This document shows, one piece after another, positions 16,964-26,574 of a stretch of 64,000 nt of DNA. This stretch comes from Paraclostridium tenue (lineage in GTDB: Bacteria > Bacillota > Clostridia > Peptostreptococcales > Peptostreptococcaceae). Location: contig NZ_JADPFO010000001.1 in NCBI RefSeq assembly GCF_015668515.1, positions 1,452,823-1,516,822 of the forward strand, in the 5' to 3' direction. The position numbers and the translations under genes were made by a program. The notes under the pieces were generated by a model that was given only the letters and a program-made list of their open reading frames with translations, made no database searches and had not been told where the DNA came from. Numbering within the stretch: the stretch's first letter is position 1; every line of letters begins with the position of its first letter.

Positions 16964-18634
16964 TTAAGCTTTATTTTTATGATTTTTTATAAATAAAGAT
17001 GCAGTTAATCCTAATAATGCGATAACTGCTGTCCCGATAAATAAATGTGCATACCCTTGGTTCATAGTATATTGATATGCATTCTCTATTGCCGGTTTAG
17101 CTTTATCCAAACTAACTAAATAATTATTTTTTAATATATCAAAATTCATATTAGGATTAGCTCCCATTGTGTGTTGAAGTCCCTTAAACATAGATTCTAC
17201 AAATGACTTTACAGTATTAAATATAGTTGTGACATCTGCACTTTGAAACTTTTCCATCATTTGAGAAGATATATGTCCGCTTCCTAAAGACCCACCTGGA
17301 ATATGTGGCATTACTTTTTCAATTGCACCTGGTACTTTTCTCCCTGCATCTGATACAAAGTTTATAAGTAAGTTTGGTGACACTGCAACTCCTATTGAAC
17401 GAAGTAATGATACAGTTGATTGCCCCATAGATATCTCTTCAGGTTTAACCAAACTCATCATTAAATAATTTATTGGAGTTCCCATAGTAAATCCCATACC
17501 AGCTCCCATAAATACTAAGCCTATTGTTAAGTTTGTAAAATTTGGATGATTTGCTGTTACTAATGCTTGATATAACACCCCTATTATGTTTACACCAAAC
17601 CCTAATAAAAGTAATTTTTTAACTCCAAATTTGTCTATGAATTTACCACCTAAAGGTGCCGCTATACCTGTAAAAACAGCAAATAGTGTTACTACATACC
17701 CTCCACTACCTCTTTTAATTCTTAGTACATTTTCTGAGAATTGTGGTAAAAATACTGTACTCATAAGTCCACATCCAACTATAAAGCTTAAAAATAAAGT
17801 TAATGCTGTTTGCTTATTTGTAAAGAAGTTTAAATTTAAAACAGGATCTTCTGCTCTTTTTTCTATAGATATAAACAATGGAATAAAAGCTATAAATATT
17901 ATTAAATAAGGCCATACATCCATTGATTGAATTGAATTTGCAAAATCATAGAATTTTAAGTTTGTTAACCCATACATTATTGATGCAACCATAACACTTA
18001 ATACAACTGAGCCCCATATATCCATTTTTTTAACTTTAGATTCTTTTTTATTTTCTTTTAATTTTAATGCCGCAATTATTATAATTATACTGATTGGAAC
18101 ATTTATTAAGAATAAAAATCCCCATCTACTATCTCCTGCCATAGAAAGTACAAAACTTCCTAATGTAGGTCCAAGTACTGTTGCTATACCATATACTCCA
18201 CCTACCATACCAAGAGCTGAACCTCTTTTTTCCTCTGGAAAAGAAGCTCCTATATAAGCTGTAGCAATTGGCATTATACCTCCTCCACCTATTGCTTGAA
18301 TTACTCTTGAAGTTAATAAAAATTGATAGCTTCCTACTATATCAGATACTCCACAAAGTAATGAGCCTGTTGCAAATAATATAACACATAACATATATAC
18401 CTTTTTTCTACCATATGTATCGGCTAATTTTCCTGTAATTGGCATAGAAACCGCATAAGCTAATGTATATATAGTTATCATCCATACACTAGCAGACTCA
18501 GTTATGCCTAGTCCATTAGCTATTACGTTCCTTGCTGGAGATACTATACCTGAATCCATAGCCCCCATAAAAATTCCAAGTAAGAAAACTAACATAGCTA
18601 TCCCTGTACTGTTTTTCTTCTGTGATCCGCTCAT
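16964..18634 (-). CDS. MFS drug-type exporter, DHA2 (EmrB/QacA) family
   Basis: Proton-driven efflux permease of 556 residues with about 14 membrane helices. Visible motifs are GAMDSGIVSPA at helix 1 (motif D1), GKLADTYGRKKVYM (motif A), the ITSRVIQAIGGGG block (motif B) and GPTLGSFV (motif C), which together define the DHA2 subgroup. A long loop near 430-500 before the last helix (GSLGSGHISS onward) is typical. The substrate cannot be inferred. Its upstream region carries two inverted copies of a 12-base sequence (18668-18679, 18768-18779) that may be operator sites, but no regulator gene is adjacent. Confidence 0.9.
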   Translation of the reverse strand: MSGSQKKNSTGIAMLVFLLGIFMGAMDSGIVSPARNVIANGLGITESASVWMITIYTLAYAVSMPITGKLADTYGRKKVYMLCVILFATGSLLCGVSDIVGSYQFLLTSRVIQAIGGGGIMPIATAYIGASFPEEKRGSALGMVGGVYGIATVLGPTLGSFVLSMAGDSRWGFLFLINVPISIIIIIAALKLKENKKESKVKKMDIWGSVVLSVMVASIMYGLTNLKFYDFANSIQSMDVWPYLIIFIAFIPLFISIEKRAEDPVLNLNFFTNKQTALTLFLSFIVGCGLMSTVFLPQFSENVLRIKRGSGGYVVTLFAVFTGIAAPLGGKFIDKFGVKKLLLLGFGVNIIGVLYQALVTANHPNFTNLTIGLVFMGAGMGFTMGTPINYLMMSLVKPEEISMGQSTVSLLRSIGVAVSPNLLINFVSDAGRKVPGAIEKVMPHIPGGSLGSGHISSQMMEKFQSADVTTIFNTVKSFVESMFKGLQHTMGANPNMNFDILKNNYLVSLDKAKPAIENAYQYTMNQGYAHLFIGTAVIALLGLTASLFIKNHKNKA

Positions 18635-18667
18635 AAAAATACACTCCTGTTAATTAAATTTTACCTT

Positions 18668-18779
18668 AATTAATGTAAGAGACATAATTTTAGTTCAGTT
18701 ATAATCATTTTAAAATCCAATATTAAAAATATTCTATCCTAAAACAACTACAATTTTTAATTTTTAACTTACATTAATT
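18668..18779. repeat. Inverted 12-base repeats upstream of the DHA2 exporter
   Basis: AATTAATGTAAG at 18668-18679 and its exact complement CTTACATTAATT at 18768-18779, centres 100 bases apart, in the 258-base region before the exporter start. They are possible operator half-sites; no function is shown. Confidence 0.5.
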
Positions 18780-18854
18780 ACCTTGTTAAATTTTTATTTT
18801 TATCAATAATTCATATACCCATTATAAAAATATTTATTCATTTATAAAATTAAA

Positions 18855-18892
18855 AAAGAATTGAGAATAGATAAATCTATTCTCAATTCTTT
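18855..18892 (-). terminator. Intrinsic terminator after the 231-residue protein gene
   Basis: Sixteen-base-pair perfect stem (18857-18872 with 18875-18890; arm AGAATTGAGAATAGAT), then T6 on the minus strand. Confidence 0.9.
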
Positions 18893-19588
18893 TTAATCAA
18901 ACTTAAATGGATTAACTCTTATAGCATTATTGTATAAAAATGGATATGATTTACTTAAATACTCTAAGTAAGAAATCCACTGTATTGAAATATTTTTATA
19001 TACTCTTATAACATCATTTTCTAAGTGGTTTATATTAAATCCTGAATCCTTATCTTTTTCTATAAATATAATTTCATCTCTTAAGTGAATTACAGACATA
19101 AGCAAGTCTGTAAAAATTTGATGTTGTAGTATACTCTCATTACTTATTAATGTTACAAACAAATTGTTATGCTCTACTAATATATTTTTTATTGCACATA
19201 AATCTATATACTTCATATCAACTTTATAATTATATTCATATAAACATTTTTTTATCTTATTTAAATCTTCAAAATTTGTTATGTAGTTTTTTGCATCTTT
19301 ATCTGCATCTATAATAAAATGCATTAATTTCCCACCAACTTCTGTAAAAAATATACCTACTAACATATTTATTTTTTCGATTCTATCTTTTTTAGCTCTA
19401 TAATCTATCAATTTTTCAAGCATTATAGTCACAACTAAACTGTTTATAGGAATAAAACATAAATTCATAAGGGAATAATATGCAGTGTTTAGTGCTTGAC
19501 CAAAAATTAGATAATGTATAAAAAACATTATGGATGATAAAGCGATTAATATAAATGATATAACAAAATAATATCTAATTTTTTTCAT
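18893..19588 (-). CDS. Two-helix membrane protein of unknown function
   Basis: A 231-residue protein with membrane helices at about 7-27 and 36-58, then a mainly helical cytoplasmic part (65-231) that begins with a basic segment DYRAKKDRIEKINMLVG and includes VHLRDEI-type amphipathic helices. No catalytic motif is recognised. The layout recalls small membrane-tethered sensor or scaffold proteins of clostridia. It has an AAAGGAG site, stands alone and ends in a very strong terminator. Confidence 0.6.
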   Translation of the reverse strand: MKKIRYYFVISFILIALSSIMFFIHYLIFGQALNTAYYSLMNLCFIPINSLVVTIMLEKLIDYRAKKDRIEKINMLVGIFFTEVGGKLMHFIIDADKDAKNYITNFEDLNKIKKCLYEYNYKVDMKYIDLCAIKNILVEHNNLFVTLISNESILQHQIFTDLLMSVIHLRDEIIFIEKDKDSGFNINHLENDVIRVYKNISIQWISYLEYLSKSYPFLYNNAIRVNPFKFD

Positions 19589-19933
19589 TTAAGTACTCCT
19601 TTATAAAATTTTTTTAAACACTTAAGTATTATAACATAGATTATAAACTAACAATTTTCTTTAATTTTCTATGCCTTAAACTATTTAAGCATTCCTATTT
19701 TAAGGTTTTAAAAGCAATATACTTAAATTTTATGAAGTAATTATACATTTTAAGGATTTTAAACTTTTTGACCCCTATTTAATAAGATAATTATATATTT
19801 TCAAACCATAAAAATTATTCAAATATATATATTCATCTTATTTATTAAGGAACTTCATTTTTACTATTTAAAATTAAAGTTAAATACTATATACTCTTTA
19901 ATATTAAAAGAAACGAAAGGAGTTTTTGCTTTT
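19589..19933. other. 345-base divergent intergenic region before pyc
   Basis: A/T-rich, no gene. It must hold divergent promoters for the two-helix protein gene (minus) and pyc (plus). A weak + strand candidate is TTGACC (19768-19773), a 17-base spacer and TTATAT (19791-19796). No riboswitch or T-box fold was recognised. Confidence 0.5.
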
Positions 19934-22900
19934 ATGCTTAAAAAAATAAATAAAATACTTGTTGCCAACAGAGGTGAAATTGCCATTAGAATATTTAGAG
20001 CTTGCTCTGAATTAGGAATAAAAAGCGTGTGTATATACAGTAAGGAAGATAAATATTCATTATTTAGGACTAAGGCTGATGAATCATATCTAATTGGAGA
20101 AGATAAAGGTCCTATAGATGCTTATTTAGATATAGATGCAATAATAAAATTAGCTAAAGAAAAAAACGTAGATGCAATACATCCTGGATATGGATTTCTA
20201 TCTGAAAATCCAGAATTTGTACGTAAATGTGAAGAAAACGGAATAATATTTATAGGTCCATCTGCAGATATAATGAATATGATGGGAGATAAAATAAACT
20301 CTAAGCAAATAGCAAAAAACGTAAGTGTCCCTACTATCCCTGGTATTGACAAACCTATTAAGAGTATTGAAGAAGCTAAAGAAATTGCCAGTCAAATAGG
20401 ATATCCTATCATGCTTAAAGCCTCTAATGGTGGTGGCGGTAGAGGTATGAGAGTTGTATATGATGAAAATAATTTAGGCATAGAATATGAAACTGCTTGC
20501 AGTGAATCTAAAAAAGCCTTTGGTGAAGATATAATTTTTATAGAAAAATTTATAGTAAATCCTAAGCATATAGAAGTTCAAATACTTGGTGATATGTATG
20601 GAAATATTGTTCATTTATACGAAAGAGATTGCTCAGTTCAAAGAAGACATCAAAAAATCATTGAATATGCTCCTGCATTTTCATTATCTACTCAATTGCG
20701 TGAAAAAATATGCAAATGTGCAGTAAAAATAGCCAAACATGTAGGCTATGTAAATGCTGGTACACTTGAATTTTTAGTTGATGAAAATGAAAATTTTTAT
20801 TTTATAGAAATGAATCCTAGAGTTCAAGTTGAACATACAGTTACTGAAATGATAACAGGAATCGATATAGTTCAAAGTCAAATATTAATTGCCCAAGGTC
20901 ATAGATTAGATGGTGAAGAAATAAATATTAAAAATCAAGAAGACATACAAATAAGAGGCTACTCTATTCAGTGTAGAATAACAACTGAAGATCCAAAAAA
21001 TAATTTTATGCCCGATACTGGAAAAGTTCAAGTTTATAGAACTGGTTCAGGATTTGGTATAAGACTCGATGGTGGCAATGGATTTACAGGTTCTACTATA
21101 AGTCCTTATTATGACAGTTTATTAGTCAAAACTATTTCTTGGGATAGAACTTTTAAAGGGGCAATAAATAAAACTATCCGTTCTATAAAAGAACTTAGAA
21201 TTAGAGGAGTTAAAACAAATGTTGGATTTTTAATTAACGTATTAAATAATAAAATATTTGCAGATGGAAAATGTAGTACCAAATTCATTGATGAAAACCC
21301 TGATTTATTTGATATAAAAGAAAGTAAAGATAGAGGAACAAAATTACTGCAATTTATAGGAAATACAATAGTTAATGAAAATAAATGTAGCAAAAAGCCT
21401 AAGTTCCAAACTATATATACTCCTAAGTTAGAAGATTCTATTGTAAATAAAGAAGGCAGTAGAGATTTATTTAATAAACTTGGTAAGAAAAAATATATAG
21501 ATACTATAAAAAATGAGAAAAAATTATTAATAACAGATACTACAATGAGAGATGCTCATCAATCGCTTCTTGCTACAAGACTTAGAAGCTATGATTTGCT
21601 AAAAGTAGCAAAACCAACAAATGAATATATGAAAGATTTATTTTCCCTTGAGATGTGGGGAGGTGCTACTTATGATGTAGCTTATAGATTTTTAAAAGAA
21701 TCTCCATGGTTAAGATTAGAAAAATTAAGAGAAGAAATACCTAATATAATGTTTCAAATGCTATTTAGAGCTTCTAATGGTGTTGGATATAAAAATTATC
21801 CGGATAATGTTATAAAGGAATTTTTAAAAGAGTCTTCTAATAAAGGTATAGATATTTTTAGAATATTTGACTCTCTAAACTGGGTAGAAAATATGAAACC
21901 ATCTATTTATACTGCTCTTGAAGCTGGAAAAATAGTAGAATCTACAATTTGTTATACAGGAGACATTCTAGACCCTTCAAAGAGTAAATATAACTTAGAA
22001 TATTATATAAATATGGCTAAGCAGCTAGAAGAATTAGGTTCAGATATAATATGTATAAAAGATATGGCTGGACTTTTAAAGCCCTATGCAGCCTATAAGC
22101 TTATAAAAGAGTTAAAAACAAATGTAGATGCTCCTATTCATCTTCATACACATGATACTAGTGGAAATGGTGTTGCAACTATTTTAATGGCTAGTGAAGC
22201 TGGAGTTGATATTGTAGATACTGCACTTGAAACAATGTCGTCTCTTACAAGCCAACCATCTTTAAATGCTATTGTGGAAGCTTTAAAAAATACAGAAAGA
22301 GATACTAAAATAGATTTATATGGATATGAAGAATTAGGAAATTATTACAAAGATTTGAGAAAAGTATATTCTAAATTTGAAAGTGATTTAAGTAATCCAT
22401 CTGCTGAAATATATAAATATGAAATACCTGGTGGTCAATACACTAACTTAAAACCTCAAGTTGATAGCTTAGGTTTATCTGATAAATTTGACCAAGTAAA
22501 AGAAAAATATAAAGAATCAAACTATATATTAGGAGATATAATAAAAGTAACTCCATCATCTAAAGTTGTTGGTGACTTAGCTATATTTATGGTAAAAAAT
22601 AAACTTGATAAAAATAATATATTAATAGAAGGGAAAAACTTAGCTTTCCCAGACTCAGTAGTTGATTATTGCAAAGGTATGATAGGTCAACCTGAAGGTG
22701 GCATTCCTAAGGATATTCAAAAAATAGTATTAAAAGGGGATAAACCTATAACAACTAGACCTGGAACATTAATAGAAAATGAAAACTTTGAAAATATTAA
22801 AAAGTATCTTGATGATAAATTTAAAATGGATTCAAATATCAGAAATATATTAAGTTATACCCTATACCCTAAGGTTTATGAGAACTATCTAAAGCATTTA

Positions 22901-23365
22901 CAATTATATAATGATATATCTAAACTTGAAAGTCATGTTTACTTCTATGGTTTATCTATTGGTGAAGAATGTGAGGTAGAAATTGAAGAAGGTAAAGTTT
23001 TAACTATAAAGTTGATAGAAATTGGAGATGTAAAAGAAGATGGAACAAGAACCTTATCATTTGAGCTAAATGGAATGATGAGAGATATAGAAATAAAGGA
23101 TAATAACTACTGCTCAAATATAAAAGATATAGTAAAAGCAGATATGAATAACCCATTACAAATAGGTGCTAGTATACCAGGAAAAGTCGTTAAAGTTTTA
23201 GTTAAAGAAAATCAATCTGTTAAGAAAAATGAGCCAATTATAGTTATTGAAGCTATGAAAATGGAAACTGTTATAGTTGCAAAAACTGATGGCATAATTA
23301 AAGACATACTTGTAAAACAAGATGAACTTGTAAAGGATAAACAATTATTAGTAGAAATGAAGTAA
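19934..23365 (+). CDS. pyc: Pyruvate carboxylase
   Basis: Biotin enzyme that carboxylates pyruvate to oxaloacetate with ATP and bicarbonate, feeding anaplerosis. The single 1143-residue chain has all parts: a biotin carboxylase domain (about 1-450; KASNGGGGRGMR for ATP, EMNPRVQVEHTVTE), a carboxyltransferase domain (about 530-800; TDTTMRDAHQSLLATR, MWGGATYD, HLHTHDTSGNG with metal-binding His), a hinge domain, and a biotinyl domain at the end with EAMKMET, biotin on K1109. The length is normal for the alpha4 type. The start ATG 19934 follows AAAGGAG. It is a single-gene unit ending in a terminator shared with the opposing histidine kinase gene. Confidence 0.98.
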   Translation: MLKKINKILVANRGEIAIRIFRACSELGIKSVCIYSKEDKYSLFRTKADESYLIGEDKGPIDAYLDIDAIIKLAKEKNVDAIHPGYGFLSENPEFVRKCEENGIIFIGPSADIMNMMGDKINSKQIAKNVSVPTIPGIDKPIKSIEEAKEIASQIGYPIMLKASNGGGGRGMRVVYDENNLGIEYETACSESKKAFGEDIIFIEKFIVNPKHIEVQILGDMYGNIVHLYERDCSVQRRHQKIIEYAPAFSLSTQLREKICKCAVKIAKHVGYVNAGTLEFLVDENENFYFIEMNPRVQVEHTVTEMITGIDIVQSQILIAQGHRLDGEEINIKNQEDIQIRGYSIQCRITTEDPKNNFMPDTGKVQVYRTGSGFGIRLDGGNGFTGSTISPYYDSLLVKTISWDRTFKGAINKTIRSIKELRIRGVKTNVGFLINVLNNKIFADGKCSTKFIDENPDLFDIKESKDRGTKLLQFIGNTIVNENKCSKKPKFQTIYTPKLEDSIVNKEGSRDLFNKLGKKKYIDTIKNEKKLLITDTTMRDAHQSLLATRLRSYDLLKVAKPTNEYMKDLFSLEMWGGATYDVAYRFLKESPWLRLEKLREEIPNIMFQMLFRASNGVGYKNYPDNVIKEFLKESSNKGIDIFRIFDSLNWVENMKPSIYTALEAGKIVESTICYTGDILDPSKSKYNLEYYINMAKQLEELGSDIICIKDMAGLLKPYAAYKLIKELKTNVDAPIHLHTHDTSGNGVATILMASEAGVDIVDTALETMSSLTSQPSLNAIVEALKNTERDTKIDLYGYEELGNYYKDLRKVYSKFESDLSNPSAEIYKYEIPGGQYTNLKPQVDSLGLSDKFDQVKEKYKESNYILGDIIKVTPSSKVVGDLAIFMVKNKLDKNNILIEGKNLAFPDSVVDYCKGMIGQPEGGIPKDIQKIVLKGDKPITTRPGTLIENENFENIKKYLDDKFKMDSNIRNILSYTLYPKVYENYLKHLQLYNDISKLESHVYFYGLSIGEECEVEIEEGKVLTIKLIEIGDVKEDGTRTLSFELNGMMRDIEIKDNNYCSNIKDIVKADMNNPLQIGASIPGKVVKVLVKENQSVKKNEPIIVIEAMKMETVIVAKTDGIIKDILVKQDELVKDKQLLVEMK

Positions 23366-23368
23366 TAA

Positions 23369-23398
23369 AAAAGAACCTGGCAACAGGTTCTTTTTTTA
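23369..23398 (+). terminator. Bidirectional terminator between pyc and the kinase gene
   Basis: Stem AAGAACCTG/CAGGTTCTT (23371-23379, 23384-23392) with a GCAA tetraloop-like loop, T7 on the + strand and A-rich on the other side. Confidence 0.92.
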
Positions 23399-23402
23399 CT
23401 CC

Positions 23403-25409
23403 CTATACTTTTTTAAATTCCAAGTTTACTTTAAACAAATCTCCATCTATCTGTATATTAAATTCTCCACCTTGAAGTTCCACTAAATCACGAGCAATAG
23501 CAAGCCCTAATCCACTACCTTCTGTGTTTCTAGATAAATCTCCCCTTCTAAACCTTTCAATTATTTCATCTGCTTCAAAATTAAGTTCATAAGCTGAAAT
23601 ATTTTTAAAAGATAAATATACTTTATCTTCATCTACTTTCATATCTATATAAACTCTAGTATTCTCAAGTGAATACTTAGAAATATTTATTAATAAATTT
23701 TCAAATACCCTATACATTCTTTTCCCATCGCAATTTATATATACAGGTTCTTTTAGTAAGTTTACTTTTAAATTCAAATTAGAATTTGTAAGTTTTTCTT
23801 CATTTTCTCCAATACTTTGTCTTAATAATTGATTTAAATCTAACTTTTCAATATTAAGTTCTATATTACCACTACTAGCTTTGCTAGCTTCAAATAAATC
23901 TTCTATAAGAACTTTTAATCTTTTTGATTTATTATCTAATACATTTATATAATCTTTTAAATACTCTGGTTGTATATTTTCTTCTTTTTTTATCAAATCT
24001 ACATAGTTTATTATAGAAGTTAATGGTGTTTTTAAATCATGGCTTACATTTGTTATAAGTTCAGCCTTCATTCTCTTACTTTTAAACTTTTCATCTATTG
24101 CACTTTCAAGACCTTCACTCAAATTATTTATATCTTGTGCAAATGTAGCCAATCTATCATTACCTTTTACTTCTATTTTATGATTTATATTTCCACTTTT
24201 TATTTTTTTAGTTCCTTCTATTATGTTATCTAAATAATCTATTTTATTTAATATAATACCTGTTATTATAATTAAACTTAAAGTTAAAAAACCAATTATT
24301 GCAATTAGCATAAAAAATGGGTCTTGCCAATACCAAGTTGTATATAAAAATATAAACATAAAACCTGCAATAATTACTATTATTAATTCTACTAAAATTA
24401 ATCTCTTTACTAAGGGTAGTTTATTTTTATACTTAATAATATTTTTAATTATGTTTATAAAAAACCTACATATATTGTAAGTAATGCTATTAGTTATTAA
24501 ATCTTTCTTTTTATCTAGATTTTTAAAGTAAATTATCCACACTATAATTAATGTAATGGATATAAATTTAGCAATTATAGATATAATATAACTAAAATTT
24601 AAAATCAATAAAAAGAGTAGCATGGTTATGCCTACAATATGAATTTCTATAGGTATTTTTCTATATATATTTAAAAGTAATCCATCCTTGTTAATAAATT
24701 TTCCTTTAGCTTTTATACACGCTATTAAAGAAATTATACTTATAATACCAGAAGATATTAAAACTTTAAATAAAATATCTATATTATTACGTGAATGTTT
24801 AAAATCATCTTGATATGACCTTAATCCAAATGGCTCATAATTATTTATCTGTTTGGGAATTGATATACTTATTGATATAGGTTCTGGTTTATCTTGCATT
24901 ACCCAAAAATAATTTGAATATATACTTGATGATAATCTTTTTTTATCGATTATTTTTGTATATGTGCCTTCATTATTATTTAAATCAATTTCTATATTAC
25001 AATAATCCTTTTGATTTTCTCTAAAAACTTTATTACTTTCATAATTAGTATTTGTATAAACTTTACCTGTTGAATTATTTTTTATAAAAAATTTTACATC
25101 TTTAAATTCACTTAAATCTTTCTTTGCATTTTCTATCGATTCATTTTCATAATCACCTGAATTTGAAGTTGCTACCACCATTCTATCTATTAAATTTTGA
25201 AGAATTTGATTATCAAAGTTATCCGTTTCAAAAAAATTATCTGCATATATTTTATTACTTTTTTCTAATAAGTTACTTTGTTTTATATAATGAAATTCAT
25301 ATCCCTCTATCATTTTTTGCCCTGTTGCTAAAAATATTGAAGTTGATATCAAAAATATAATTAAAAATACAATTTTTATCCATTTATTACCTTTATTTAA
25401 TTTTCCCAT
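23403..25409 (-). CDS. Membrane sensor histidine kinase
   Basis: Sensor of 668 residues. Membrane helix 1 (about 12-30) is followed by an extracellular domain of about 180 residues (31-210), then a block of further helices (about 212-232, 255-297, 335-390), a HAMP-like linker (390-440), a HisKA domain with NVSHDLKTPLTS (phospho-acceptor H457) and a HATPase domain with N-box NLLINISKYS and GSGLGLAIARDLVELQGG. Six or so helices is more than the usual two and may mean membrane-embedded sensing. It is the last gene of the operon regulator - 74-residue protein - kinase. The signal is unknown. Confidence 0.92.
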   Translation of the reverse strand: MGKLNKGNKWIKIVFLIIFLISTSIFLATGQKMIEGYEFHYIKQSNLLEKSNKIYADNFFETDNFDNQILQNLIDRMVVATSNSGDYENESIENAKKDLSEFKDVKFFIKNNSTGKVYTNTNYESNKVFRENQKDYCNIEIDLNNNEGTYTKIIDKKRLSSSIYSNYFWVMQDKPEPISISISIPKQINNYEPFGLRSYQDDFKHSRNNIDILFKVLISSGIISIISLIACIKAKGKFINKDGLLLNIYRKIPIEIHIVGITMLLFLLILNFSYIISIIAKFISITLIIVWIIYFKNLDKKKDLITNSITYNICRFFINIIKNIIKYKNKLPLVKRLILVELIIVIIAGFMFIFLYTTWYWQDPFFMLIAIIGFLTLSLIIITGIILNKIDYLDNIIEGTKKIKSGNINHKIEVKGNDRLATFAQDINNLSEGLESAIDEKFKSKRMKAELITNVSHDLKTPLTSIINYVDLIKKEENIQPEYLKDYINVLDNKSKRLKVLIEDLFEASKASSGNIELNIEKLDLNQLLRQSIGENEEKLTNSNLNLKVNLLKEPVYINCDGKRMYRVFENLLINISKYSLENTRVYIDMKVDEDKVYLSFKNISAYELNFEADEIIERFRRGDLSRNTEGSGLGLAIARDLVELQGGEFNIQIDGDLFKVNLEFKKV

Positions 25410-25429
25410 TTGTCCACCTGCTTTTCTTT

Positions 25430-25654
25430 TTACAATAAATTCATCCCAGTCATAGCTTTATAAAATATAAAATTCGCAATAATTAAACCTACAAATTGTA
25501 ATATTATTTTTCCTTCTAAATATGTACATCCTATTAATACAGCCCCTAACTGAGTAAAAAAGAAAAATATAAGTAACATTACAAAATGTAAAACTAATTG
25601 TATATTCCATCTTTTTATTTTGAATATATTATAACTTCTCGACTTTATAGCCAA
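25430..25654 (-). CDS. Small two-helix membrane protein in a two-component operon
   Basis: A 74-residue frame with two hydrophobic helices (about 19-40 and 49-68). It overlaps the 3' end of the response regulator gene by 26 bases, and the kinase gene follows 20 bases later. The only early start in frame is TTG 25654, which has GGGGAG directly against it with no spacing, so initiation may depend on translational coupling with the regulator. I recognise no family. It may be an accessory protein of the kinase. Confidence is limited by the poor start. Confidence 0.5.
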   Translation of the reverse strand: MAIKSRSYNIFKIKRWNIQLVLHFVMLLIFFFFTQLGAVLIGCTYLEGKIILQFVGLIIANFIFYKAMTGMNLL

Positions 25655-26324
25655 CTCCCCACACCACCTTTAAATATCTTGGTTCTTTAGGATTAATCTC
25701 TATTTTTTCTCTAATCCTCCTAATATGTACACTTACAGTATTTTCTGCATTAAAGCTATCTTCTTTCCACACCTTTTCATATATTTCATCTATAGAAAAT
25801 ACTCTACCTTTATTAGATAATAAAAGATTTAGTATCTTAAATTCTATAGGAGTAAGTTTTACAAATTCATCTTCTACAAAAACTTCTTTTGTACTAATAT
25901 TTAATTTTAAATCTCCACTTTGAAGAATATCTTTATTTTCTTGTGCTTCATAGGTTCCTAATTTTATATATCTTCTCAATTGAGATTTAGTTCTAGCTAT
26001 AAGTTCTAATGGATTAAATGGCTTAGTTATATAATCATCTGCCCCTATATTTAATCCAATAATTTTGTCACTATCTTCACTTTTAGCTGAAATCAATATT
26101 ATAGGAATATTTTTTTCTTCTCTAATCTTTATAGTTGCCTTTATTCCATCCAATTTTGGCATCATAATATCCATGAGAATTAAATGTATATCATTGTTAA
26201 TTAGTCTATCTAAAGCCTCTATCCCATCATAAGCTTTAAATATATTAAACCCTTCATTTTTCAAATAAATTTCAATAGAATCTACTATTTCCTTATCATC
26301 ATCTACTACTAAAATATTGCTCAT
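25629..26324 (-). CDS. OmpR/PhoB-family response regulator
   Basis: DNA-binding response regulator of 231 residues. The receiver domain carries acidic pocket residues DDD at 8-10, the phospho-acceptor D52 in LILMDIMMPKLDG, and K in the ILISAKS strand. The C-terminal winged helix ends with the family pattern VSVHIRRIREKIE and VVWGVGYKVE. It pairs with the kinase encoded two genes downstream. The start ATG 26324 follows GAGAGG. Target genes are not evident; autoregulation is common in this family. Confidence 0.95.
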   Translation of the reverse strand: MSNILVVDDDKEIVDSIEIYLKNEGFNIFKAYDGIEALDRLINNDIHLILMDIMMPKLDGIKATIKIREEKNIPIILISAKSEDSDKIIGLNIGADDYITKPFNPLELIARTKSQLRRYIKLGTYEAQENKDILQSGDLKLNISTKEVFVEDEFVKLTPIEFKILNLLLSNKGRVFSIDEIYEKVWKEDSFNAENTVSVHIRRIREKIEINPKEPRYLKVVWGVGYKVEKL

Positions 26325-26537
26325 TTATATACCTCTCTTAAATTAATCATCGAATTTGATTATACATTATTACACCCTCTTAATCCTACTTTTTTCTATA
26401 TTCATATAATAAAGTATAAATCTTAAGAAATAATTAATATAAATCTTAAGATTTTCTTACAATTTAAAAAATCTTATCATATATTAGACGAAATACACAC
26501 TTAAATAGTTTCATTAAATATAAAAATTCACATAAAA

Positions 26538-26560
26538 AAAAGGAGCAAATGCTCCTTTTT
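26538..26560 (-). terminator. Intrinsic terminator after iscU
   Basis: Stem AAAGGAGC/GCTCCTTT with an ATTT loop and T8 on the minus strand, ending the isc operon. Confidence 0.9.
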
Positions 26561-26574
26561 AATTTAATATTATC

